Source: Nothopassalora personata (lineage: Eukaryota > Ascomycota > Dothideomycetes > Mycosphaerellales > Mycosphaerellaceae). Taken from it: a stretch of 64,000 nucleotides of DNA. A model generated the notes under the pieces. The model did not search any database. It was not told where the DNA came from and saw only the letters and a program-made list of their open reading frames with translations. Location: the NCBI GenBank assembly GCA_033816765.1, contig CM066298.1, forward strand, positions 992,001 to 1,056,000. The letters are read 5' to 3'. A program made the position numbers and the translations under genes. Each line of letters begins with the position of its first letter. Within the stretch, counting starts at the first letter, position 1. Shown in pieces: positions 10,432-19,696 of the stretch.

Positions 10432-11208
10432 TTAGAAGGTAATATTTTGTCCACCGTTGATGACTTGAGGCCCCTGACTCGCAACTTTGGTATTATGACA
10501 ATTATTGTACGTGAATTTGTACCTGCCATTTTCCAAGGGATTTTCCTTATCGAAGTCTTGCGACGCTTTGCTTGATAGTCGGTCTGGACCGGGTACGATT
10601 TTGTCCTTGCTTTTGTTCTCCGAGGCAGATGTTGTCCCGCTGTGTTGTGTATTCGCCGGTTCCAGGCCTCTGCCCATTGGTTTTGTTGCGCCGTGGAACC
10701 TCTGCATCGCTGTGCTTATCTCGGCTGAAGCTATCGCATTCTCGAAGATTTGGTACTGGGCAAGAAGCTGTAGCTTTTGAAGCATATCTTTGAACATCTG
10801 CTCGACCTTTTTCGTTTGGCCAGGTACGACGCCGCGAACAGCTTTCGAGTAACGTGAAAATCGAGAGGCGCCGATACCAGGCAAGCAGTTCTCGAAAATC
10901 TGCTGGAGAGCCTGAGCGTTCTTTTCGCAAGCTGACACGATTGGCTGGACGCCCTCCGAGATCTCCGCAATTGCTCGCTTTTCCTCAACGTCTTGGGTAT
11001 GCAAGTTCTCTCTTATCGCCACCTCCTGCACCTGCCGTACTTTGCGCAAAGTCTGTAGGACGAAGGGAATATCTTCTGCTATCTTTCGGATCGATTCGTG
11101 AAGACCTGATTCGTTCTGCGCTGCATCGCAGATCTTTTTCGACGTCTCGACAATGGTAATGATCGAGGTAATAATGCCGAGCACTGCAACGGCTTCAGCG
11201 CCGGACAT
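10432..11208 (-). CDS. SesA/HeLo-like NLR-associated effector with C-terminal amyloid-like motif
   Basis: Intronless frame of 258 codons. I start it at the ATG at 11,206-11,208 because the family begins MSGAEAxAVLG. An open frame continues upstream but is Ser/Leu-rich and unlike the family. Residues 1 to about 125 resemble the SesA (NACHT/P-loop NTPase N-terminal) domain: a hydrophobic first helix (GAEAVAVLGIITSIITIVE), then amphipathic helices. A polar linker follows (about 180-225). The last 24 residues (235-258) are Asn/Gln/Gly/Val-rich, NNCHNT then KVASQGPQVINGGQNITF, like fungal amyloid signalling motifs. HeLo and SesA-type proteins of this plan are known partners of NLRs: a membrane-active N-terminal domain is triggered when the C-terminal motif is templated by the receptor. 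The NLR lies 455 bp upstream on the same strand and carries a matching motif. Function is inferred; the domain assignment is fairly sure. Confidence 0.82.
   Translation of the reverse strand: MSGAEAVAVLGIITSIITIVETSKKICDAAQNESGLHESIRKIAEDIPFVLQTLRKVRQVQEVAIRENLHTQDVEEKRAIAEISEGVQPIVSACEKNAQALQQIFENCLPGIGASRFSRYSKAVRGVVPGQTKKVEQMFKDMLQKLQLLAQYQIFENAIASAEISTAMQRFHGATKPMGRGLEPANTQHSGTTSASENKSKDKIVPGPDRLSSKASQDFDKENPLENGRYKFTYNNCHNTKVASQGPQVINGGQNITF
10435..10506 (-). other. Amyloid-like motif of the SesA-type effector
   Basis: It encodes residues 235-258. The 16-residue core KVASQGPQVINGGQNI aligns without gaps to RVVNQGYTRVGGDQNI in the neighbouring NLR: seven identities (V, Q, G, G, Q, N, I) plus conservative K/R, S/N, A/V and I/V pairs. 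The motif ends two residues before the stop, the usual place for effector-side motifs. Confidence 0.65.
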
Positions 11209-11662
11209 TGCAGCTCGCGCAAGTTGGAGTGGTAATTGTGGAAATCTGGCGATCCTTGGTGGCAGAAGAGTCCTGCAGGACAATCGCTCACAAGAGCGGC
11301 CGCTTGTTATATACCACGTGAAAGTAGGCAGAAATGAGGCTGTGTACGTGTCTAAGCGCCCGGACGTCGCAGGCGATACACAGACGCTGTGATTCGACCG
11401 CGAAAGCAACAACGAGACGAGCTGCGCACTAAGATCAAGGCTGTGCAGCTGCGCATAGCACTCAGTATACAGGCATGGGATCAAGTCATGGAGTCTTCGC
11501 GCTAAGGGAAATGTAACTCAGAAGCTGTCTAAAGTCTCGCTTCGGGCCTGATGCCGGTTGGCAGAAAACAAGACTTACGAGCTTTTTGACAAGGAAGGAT
11601 ACGTGTTGCTATATACTGGAGAGAATGGAAAATTTTCGAGCGACATGATGCTGATCGCGATT
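11209..11662. promoter_or_regulatory. Intergenic region between NLR and effector
   Basis: 454 bp between the NLR stop and the effector start codon, both genes reading leftward. It contains cacgtg at 11,316-11,321. I see no other gene. The effector promoter must lie here unless the two are co-transcribed. Confidence 0.35.
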
Positions 11663-14600
11663 TCAACTATAGGAGGGCCCTCCAGAAAGCAATGTACAGA
11701 CACCAGTATGGTTATTCAAGGCAGCCAGCGAATACGCAGTCCTGCCACGGCTATCGATAGCGTCGATTGTAATGCCATCTTGGTCAAGCAATAGGCGTAC
11801 CAGACCCGTATGGCCGATCTCAGCTGCATAAGAAAGAGCCGTGCGCCCATCAGCAGATTTCGTGTTGACGTCGAAAACTTTTGTTGAGATCAAAAGCTGC
11901 GCGATATGGTATGATCTCCACGACAAGGCGAGGAGGAAAAAGGTCAGACCAGATGCGTTGTTGAGATCTTTGGCCACGTACTTCAGCAGCGTCGCGGCGT
12001 TCCTTGACCGTTCGGGCGGATCAAGCGTCCAAGCAAGCGGAGACCAATGATCGTTGTCTTCCATGTTTGCTCCAGTATGGTTTTTCTCAAGCAAGTGCAC
12101 CAGTATTTCATGGTTCGCTGATTGAGCGGCCCACGAAATCGCATTCCGACCATCTTGGTCTCGCTCCACGATATCCGAGCTGCTGATTCTTGCCAGCAGC
12201 GCCCTTACTGTGCCCAGATCTCCAGATCGAACTGCATACATAAGTGAGGTTTGACCTTTGATATCCTTTACATTTCTCTTTTCTCGTGGAATTCTGGTCA
12301 GCAGAACTTCAACAACCTCGGTTGCGCCATACTCGCAGGCCCAAGATAGCGCATCTCGACCGTGCTTGTCCAACCTGAGCGGGTCTGTTTGCTCAATCGC
12401 TAGAAGTCGAGAGACCGCACTAGAAGATCGAGCTACGGACGCCCAGAATAGAGGAGTAGCCCCTGAGTGATCTGACGCATTCACATCAACATCTCCTTCT
12501 TTTAGCAACGCCGATATCGTATCACAATGCGCTCCTGATGCAGCCAGACTTAGTGCAGTTCGATCACCAGAAGCGCACTCATCCGCACTGTATCCACCGT
12601 CAAGAAGATACTGAACGCACTCAGTACGTCCAAGAGCTGCTGCGATGCACAACGGCGTAAAGCCTCCAACAGCACACCAGTAGCTCAAAGGAAGTTTTGC
12701 GGATAGAAGGACCTTAATGCATTGGCTGTAGCCGTTCTTAGATGCCCAGTACAAAGCTGTTGCATCCCAGCTCTCGCCATTTCTGGCCAACAGTTCGTGG
12801 ACGATCCTATCATGCCCAAAGAAACACGCAAGTACAAAAGCACTGGAATCGCGCGGCAGCTCTGCAGTGTTCTCATCCACTGCAAACAAATACTTGAGCC
12901 AGGTCCTGGAAGTTTCATTGTTGCAAAGCCGCATTGCGAGGTGCTGCAGCTGTCTGGAGTTTTCTGGCTGGCACTGGGAGAAGTGTATAGTCCAATTCCT
13001 TGCTGCATAATCAAATAGATGGTAACGATTTGCAATCGAGGCTGCAACTTCCCGTGTGACCTCATCCGGCTCCTGGAACAGCGCTCCCAAATATGAGTCA
13101 GGAACGGATGCTGCGTCAGAGGAGTCATGCGCCAGCCTGGCCTCCCAGAGCGTTGGTGCATCAGGTGAAATGTTTTCGAAAAGATCTGCTTCGAGGTCGT
13201 CAAGGAGTAGATAGCGCATGCAGCTCTCTGCGATTTGCTGGTGATCAGTGACTGGATCACAGAGAAAGTCGTCCATTACGGATTGTTCCGTATTAACACC
13301 TCCCATCAAATGCTCCTTGAGCGTATGATGTATCAGAGTGAAAGTGTTATCCGAGAATTTCACCAGTCCATTGAGCAGGCATTCCAATGACCAAGCATCA
13401 AGAAGACAGAGGTCCTGATTGACGTTTGCGGTACGCAAGTGCGTGAAGTCGACTGTTAGCATAATGTTTATCTCTTCGAAGGTCAGATGCCTGGTGCAGA
13501 CCCTTATCAATCGCAGTGCGTTGGCCGCCAAGTTCCGCTCTTCTTGCGGAATAGATTGTAGTAGTAGGTCGTACATCTGCGTGAGGTTGGGAGGTAATCT
13601 CCTGGATATCTCATCGGCATCTTTCTTGTTCAAAACATTGCGCTGGCGGAGCAAGGAGCAGGCTAGTGAAACCCAAAGGTATGTACCTTCTGACTTTTTC
13701 AGGAGAGATTCTGTAAGGACAGGCCGGAGAACTTCGCGGCAAATGCCGCTTCGAATCAGCCTATCCACATGCTTCTCAATAAAGATTCTGACATCCCCCT
13801 TGAGCATGTCTCCTCTACTCTCCAAATCTAGATGCGTTAAGCGACCAGTGCAATTGAGGAGAGTTTTGATCGCTGGGCTGGTAGGCCGACCGGTCACCAA
13901 AAGTTTGATCATAAATGAGTCGTCGGGTCTGAGCAGTTTGAAAAGGCGTTCTAAGATCCATTCCTGGTAAACCCTGTTGCTTTCATCAATGGCATCGATG
14001 ATTATGACGACCGATCGCATTCGCGGATGAGTTGCCAGACTCCGAAATAGATTGAACAGCGGCTCCTTCTCTGTTAGTAACTGAGGTTGCTCGACGAGCC
14101 TTTTTCTTGCCATTTTCAGTAGCTTGGGCCGTTGCGCAATCATCTGGTAAATTAGGCTGCGTAGTAGCGTGCAGATGTCAGCTTGGGATGTGGTGGTGCC
14201 ATCAAAAAAATAACGGCACACGACAATAGTTGATGAGTTGTCGACGGAAAGAGTCCTCGCTAAATGAGACGCCAGAACAGACTTGCCGCAGCCTGCATGT
14301 CCACTCACGAGAAGAATGCATGGTAAGGGCGACGTGAGCCATGTGTTGTATGCTTTCTCCGAGAAAATCCAGTCCAGTGTCCCCTCGATCTTTTCGTCAA
14401 CATTCGATTGCCGTCCGTGGAGAGGCACTGGACTGAATTTGGAAAGAAAATCCCATTCGAATTCATCGAACGCTGCGATTGGTCAGCATACAGCTGTCCA
14501 TATGAGAATGATGCAGCCATACATCGATTCGAGAGTGAGGATGATCCTGACGCATCAGGGTGGGAGAAGCTTGTGCCAATTTTCGAGTTCTGGATTAGTG

Positions 14601-15233
14601 CAGGAGCGCACGTTATATTGAAAATGTTCTGGTCACCTCCAACTCGAGTGTAACCTTGATTCACAACGCGGCTTGATGTGTTGTCAAAGCGGATGCTGGG
14701 AGGGCTACGCCGAGCCTTACTGTCATCCAGTGTCGTAGCATCAGGTGCATAATCTATGCTGCCGATGATGTCTTGGAGAATCGTGGCTACTTCCCTATAA
14801 TGGCCTGGGTCCTTGCCTGCCATCTGACAGATCTGAAGATGATTGACACCGAGTTCAACCTGATGTGCATTACCTCTCCGGAGAGTCGATGCTGCTTCAT
14901 CGACGATCTGACCTGTTCAGTGGTTTCTCTCGTGAAGGCGGCATGTTCGCTTACCACTGCATTCATTGGAGCTGTAGGTAGAGCTTCGTAGAATGAGAAT
15001 GTGTCAAGATCGCCGACGTGATTCAAGAAGTCACGTGTTATGTTACACAGCGCTTTGGCGTTACGTCTTATGGCGCTCAAACGCTCGGTACGCAATGCAC
15101 TGTCGTGAAAAGAGTTCACGATATTGCCCAAGACTGCAGTCAAATCTGCTAGCTCACTTGAACCATGTGGCGTGCCGAGAAACAGGATAGCTCGGAGTTG
15201 CTCGAAAACCCGCGAGGAATCGTACCAACAACA
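11663..15233 (-). CDS. NACHT-ankyrin NLR (STAND) with hydrolase remnant and amyloid-like motif
   Basis: Three segments join in frame on the minus strand: 15,233-14,955, 14,907-14,523 and 14,472-11,663. The introns are 14,908-14,954 (47 nt, GTAAGC...CAG) and 14,473-14,522 (50 nt, GTATGG, branch GCTGAC, CAG); removing them restores the family reading (MNAV/IVDEAAS; SNR/SFDEFEW). The first segment holds LFLGTPHGSSELADL, the tail of a DUF676-like alpha/beta-hydrolase. Then come the amyloid-like motif (14,620-14,682), NACHT with Walker A GHAGCGKS (about 14,281-14,304) and Walker B VVIIIDAIDES, a winged-helix-type region, and about 395 residues of ankyrin repeats to the C-terminus. No ATG precedes the hydrolase tail: a TAA lies at 15,234-15,236. 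The first in-frame ATGs are in PTAPMNAV and in CQMAGKD, so the start is unknown and the gene is probably 5'-truncated. Role: receptor that oligomerises on ligand binding to the repeats and seeds the effector (inferred from NWD2/HET-S-type systems). Confidence 0.8.
14620..14682 (-). other. Amyloid-like motif of the NLR
   Basis: It encodes an Asn/Gly/Gln/Val-rich stretch with core RVVNQGYTRVGGDQNI between the hydrolase-like tail and NACHT. It is preceded by a Pro/Ser/Arg linker (KARRSPPSIRFDN). It matches the C-terminal motif of the downstream effector over 16 ungapped residues. In the best-known pairs the receptor motif is at the very N-terminus; here it is internal unless translation starts at the ATG in CQMAGKD, which would place it about 48 residues from the start. 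Confidence 0.65.
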
Positions 15234-15265
15234 TTACTTTCGCGACTCTTACGAAAACCTCCACC

Positions 15266-15316
15266 CCTACGACGAAGCGATTCCTACGACGAAGCGATTC
15301 CTACGACGAAGCGATT
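15266..15316 (+). repeat. 17-bp tandem repeat, three copies, at the 5' break of the NLR
   Basis: Three exact units cctacgacgaagcgatt start at 15,266, 15,283 and 15,300. The period is not a multiple of three and each unit carries a TAG on the minus strand, so no frame reads through. The NLR's hydrolase coding sequence becomes unreadable just 3' of it on the minus strand. Confidence 0.9.
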
Positions 15317-15862
15317 CCTAAGCCTCTTGAGGCACTGCAGGAGCGAAGACAAAGAGCAGAGTGATCGAGTATAGATGGCAGCGCAGAAGTCGTATTACCG
15401 CACTCGTACACAGGCACCGTATCACTTCACGCGTACGGTTCGGCGAGCCTGAGGATCTGGTAGGCCTGGGCCTACGGGCCCCGATCCAAAGAGCAGTGCT
15501 TCGTGGATGCTTCTGCCAGGTGTACAGACCACAGATAGAGGAGACATTATAAACGGACAATAACAGAAGGATTTCATATATCCGACAACATGTATACATA
15601 TACATACACACATACATACAGGCAGACAGACACGCAGACAGGGTGAACTGTCAGACATAGGGACTTGCAGCCAGGGGCGAAGGAACAGCTGGTTATGTCA
15701 CAGGTATAGCGAAATGGAGGCATGTTAACTCGTTCAGCAATGCTTTGGCTGTTGGCCAACCCTCTGCATCCGGGCATAGCCGCATAGTCATATTGCAGGC
15801 TGCAACCGTGTAGAAATCAATCAATAAGAATCGGAAAAGGAATCGTAACAGGGACGGAGAGA
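15317..15862. other. Spacer with CATA/CAGA microsatellite
   Basis: No supported gene. I searched for a serine-hydrolase elbow (GHSLGG-type) on the minus strand that would complete the NLR's N-terminal domain and did not find one. A low-complexity stretch of acat, acaca and cagaca units occupies about 15,590-15,645. Confidence 0.5.
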
Positions 15863-16424
15863 ATGGTAACGAGGACCGCGAGCAACTCATCGCCGCGTCG
15901 TAGGTATAGCGAAGAATTGACGCGGGAAGATCCCAGAAGCAGAGCTGCAGCAGAGCGGGGAAGCCAGCCTCGACCAGAAGAAACGCGTTTGCAGAACGCG
16001 TCAACTCAACCGGACATCACCAACACCGACACAGCTAAGTATCGGAGAACATTCAGACAAAGACATCATTAATGCAGCCTTGGACACGCCAGATAGAGTG
16101 TCATCGTTGTCTCCTCTTCTGCTACCTAGCCTACTGATTGACGCGAAAACTGCCTTCACCGAGCTTATTCGACGCGACGAGGGACTGCAAAGTCTGCTGG
16201 AAGTTCTCGAGGAAGTGCAAGCCGTACACCAGACGGTCAGGGCTCTTTCAAGCCCTCCAGCACCTCCACGACAAACACGGGCCCAAGCAGTCTCGGCGAC
16301 GCTGCCACAGACTCCTTACCGATTCAGCCGTGACTTAGATCTGAATTCGTGCAAGCGTGTGGTCTCCAAGTCCATACAAATCCAAAGTTGCCATACTAGA
16401 ACGGCTCAAAATACTCGCCGATAG
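15863..16424 (+). CDS. Hypothetical protein, two overlapping-frame segments, weak
   Basis: An ATG at 15,863 opens 69 Arg/Ser/Glu-rich codons ending at 16,072. A second frame, readable from about 16,040 through 16,424, gives a more ordinary protein (DKDIINAALDTPDRVSSLSP, then Leu/Glu-rich helices and a Pro-rich stretch). A frame change near 16,040 would join them, by a small intron or an indel that I could not fix. No family recognised. Codon composition resembles the neighbouring genes rather than the RIP regions. It may be one short real gene or a decayed one. Confidence 0.3.
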
Positions 16425-16685
16425 ACGCCTAAGCAGTAGCAGGATCGGGCAATACTAAGGCTTTCCAGACTCCACGTCAATCGTGCCGCTTACGACATGA
16501 GGATCTCGAAGCCAGGGCATAGATGGGATTTGCTGGAGGCCTGAGTGTGGCTTGTGAAGAATCAACATTCCTTGTTGATTGCCGCGCATATATCAACAGA
16601 GAACTTGTTGCAGCTTACTTGCAAGAGGAATAGTGTGATCTGCAAGACGATCGGGCGCAGGATATTTGTTTGGTGAAGCGACAGC

Positions 16686-17033
16686 GTGCCTCGTTCAGAT
16701 GACCGGGGACTGGCTCGAAAGTACAGGGGAGTAACATTCTTTGACGACATCGTAGCATTCGTACGCCATTCGATCGAAGCGAAATGGCGCACAAAGGTGG
16801 TGCGAAACCGCCCGAAGCCAGCCAACATGAAGGGAATGCGTGAGGTTCATGTGCAGGCAGTATCCTCCTCGTCGCCGTCAAAGGTCTTAGAGGGGATTAT
16901 TGAAGAATTTGTAAATGAAAACAGACGAGCCCAGTCAGAGTCCATTGCAATGGCTATCGTGGTTCCAATGATCCCAGGTGTGAAGGACAAGCAGTTCAAT
17001 ACCACGGGAGACATACCTTTCGACTACTTATAG
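16686..17033 (+). CDS. Hypothetical 115-codon frame
   Basis: Open frame beginning at a GTG, with no ATG until well inside, ending TAG at 17,031-17,033. It encodes a mixed helical sequence (FFDDIVAFVRHSIEAKWRTK ... KVLEGIIEEFVNENRR). A coding-like stretch in another frame lies just upstream (16,565-16,690), which suggests an exon or a decayed gene. No domain recognised. Confidence 0.3.
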   Translation: MPRSDDRGLARKYRGVTFFDDIVAFVRHSIEAKWRTKVVRNRPKPANMKGMREVHVQAVSSSSPSKVLEGIIEEFVNENRRAQSESIAMAIVVPMIPGVKDKQFNTTGDIPFDYL

Positions 17034-19696
17034 TGCGTTTGCATCACGGTGCTAGCAGCTGAACTGGTGGAAATTTCCACGCCAGTACCCCAAGATACTG
17101 CATCCTTTTAATAAAGGAGCCGCACAACCAGTCTTGCAACATCTTCTTATAATGTGTTCGCCATTACACCAAGTTTGCATGACTACGCCTCCTATAGCCC
17201 CGATCAGGGCTTCTTTCGCGATGGTCCTCGTGTATGTCGAGCTCTTGTGCGTACAATAGCTACTAGGCGCCTCTGCGCCTTGCTTAGCGGCCAGTGCCTG
17301 TCACAAAGGGCCTGCGTGCCATACACTGCCTTGATCCTGTCGCCGCAGACTCGAGTTCGCGGCGTAGAGACGGCGACCGTAAGGGTTGTAGCGACAGCAG
17401 GGAAGAAGGCGCATATCTAGAGGGACATCAAGCTTCATGGCAGCGCCCATCTAGTACAGGAGCAGTCGAGGCTGTATCGGGGGACGAAATAACGAGTGAC
17501 AGGCCTCGGCCGTTTACGGGCAAGGGAAGGCTTCGAGGCTAAGAGGGATCCGGACTGCGCCGAGCCGCTGCAAGGTGGATAATGAGGACTTGGACACACG
17601 TGATAGCATCGTCATCATGCATGCTCGGTCACGACGTTCGAAACACGCCACAATCCTTCACATGCATTAGCACCCTAATAACAGATTCTCGGGATCAGAA
17701 AACTCCGTCTGCATAAAACGAATGCGAGAGAGTCCACAATTCAGTGTTGCACTTCTCGGATACAGTATTCTCGAAATGGAAAGTAGTAACGGCGTGTATC
17801 CGGTTCCTATCATGTGACGCTTTGCGACAAGTACGGCCTTCGACATAGTCCCTATTTTCACGAATCTATGGTCGTATGTGACCAACTACGTGAATTTTGA
17901 AAATATATAACCTCAATCTTTGAAGCCATTGGTCTTGCAACAGCATGATCAGCAGTAACGGTTTCCTAATAATCCCACGGATCTGCAGCCACTGGTTTTC
18001 ACGATTAAGCTTGATATGTATATAGCCCTGTTCTGTGCTCGTAGTGGGCGTCAACGCACGTTACGATAGCACGGCCATCTCGACGGTCGGCGATGCCTGC
18101 AAACTGCTTGAAAGCATCAATTGAGGCTTATACCTGCGACTAACAGGGAGCATCATCAACGCAATTTGAGATAAGCCTTAGTCCGGCATTTCGGACCCTT
18201 GGATCCTCCATGTTTCTTTGCGTAGCACTACAGAACTATTACGATCGTTTAAGTGATCCCGCCGACCTGTTTATAAGATCAGGTCTGTCGTAGTGCCGCA
18301 GTAATACTCTGATCGGGCCGGGCCGAGCAATCTAGCAAGATGTGAGTTGCACCACCCGTCTCGTATTCTAACACGCAAATCCGATGAGACCTGTTGCAGG
18401 GTTCTCCACACACCTTGCAGCCTCTATGTCAGATATCCCAAAGTCTGAATATGTATTAGCGAGGACGATACTTTCTCTCGAGAGCGACGGCGCAACGATA
18501 AGAGGTTGCGAAGCCACGAAAGTACTGCGAAACGATAAGCGTGTCTATCGAGAGCTCGCGTAGGGAGTTTTGGGCCGATTAGCCCGTACAATGTAGAGTT
18601 AGTCGTACGGTTCCCTCGAAGGGGCTCTCGTCGAAGGGCGGCCGTAGGTCTCACCGGGTTTTGAATTTTGGACTATCGCGGCTGTTCTCACATGCTCATC
18701 TTTGGTATTCACCGCACCGACGCTAGCGGGACGATCCGACCAAATCGTGGTCGCCGAATACTAATGACGGGAGACTTCGCAGGTAAACTAACCAAAAGGA
18801 GGCAACTTTCAGGCCACTGTTAGGCCATTTTTCAGACCGGAATCTGACATAGTCGTGAGAAGTCTAGATTCTGCAACTCTGCTCCCATTACTTTAAGGAG
18901 AACGACTTTTATTGCCTGCCTAACCCCCTAAGGAAGGCTCAAAAAGCAGATGTTACGAGGTCCTACAATTCCCTCTATGTACTCAAGACCTAGGCTGGTT
19001 TGAGGTAATTCTGCAGGTGACATACAGCTATATAGATATAGTGCCTTTTGCAAAAAGCGCACCTGGTCACCTGCGAAAGTCTACCTGGTCATTAGTTATC
19101 GCCATCGTAATCTCACTGAGGTGTTCGCCAACCAGCTAGTGAGCGATCCCCTTCCAGTGAACACGGCTTTCGTTCCGCGACACCCTCGGTTGGTATCACG
19201 ACGCCGGGGCGTCCATAGAGTCATCGTTGTTCCAAAGCGACAGAACCAGCTTGGGAACACCCAGAGCGTAAGACACGACATACATGTAGCGCACAATATT
19301 TGCTCAATATTGACCTCTTCGCTCTCACCTACCTCTGAGAAGATCACACACCAGCCTAAAGTGGCGCTGGCAGCCCGGAAAATCGGCGGCAGCTTTGAAG
19401 ACCGAAACATCTACTACGTCTTCTGCCACTCCTCGAGCGACGGTAACGAGGTCTCCGACAATAACAAGCTGCCGCCCAAGTGGACATCGTCAACCATATA
19501 GATGGCGAGGTGGAATCTACGAGTATCTAGCACACTTTCTGCGGCACAAGACGGACATTGTTGAGAAAACCCAAGGCGGAGCGATCATAGAGGGTCTGGT
19601 CCCCAGGCATGACAGCTACCCGATCTTGTAGAACAAATAGCAGAATTCCCCACAATCTGTGCGTTTCACTGCCTCCAAATCCAACTATCCTTCACA
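17034..19696. other. Intergenic region, no recognised gene
   Basis: Ordinary composition. Several frames of 60-130 codons (for example 17,154-17,420, 18,424-18,654 minus, 19,121-19,501) show no family resemblance, and most overlap another frame on the opposite strand. It holds copy B of the direct repeat (17,595-17,726) and a 9-bp inverted repeat gcaggtgac/gtcacctgc (19,013-19,021 and 19,066-19,074). The PKS ends at 19,697 from the right, so its terminator should be in the last few hundred bases; I see no distinctive signal. Confidence 0.4.
17595..17726 (+). repeat. Direct repeat, copy B, no gene attached
   Basis: Same ordered blocks as 10,252-10,405. Weak similarity appears to continue to about 17,950, where the minus strand has caaaattcacgta at the position equivalent to the effector's caaattcacgta (start of its C-terminal motif). 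No intact reading frame remains. Confidence 0.6.

Noticed and set aside
14460..14530. Apparent frameshift before NACHT near 14,470
   Set aside because: A 50-nt intron (14,473-14,522) with a GCTGAC bran­ch site joins the frames exactly.
14880..14960. Apparent frameshift in the NLR near 14,920
   Set aside because: A 47-nt GTAAGC...CAG intron (14,908-14,954) restores the family sequence MNAV/IVDEAAS, so no mutation is needed.
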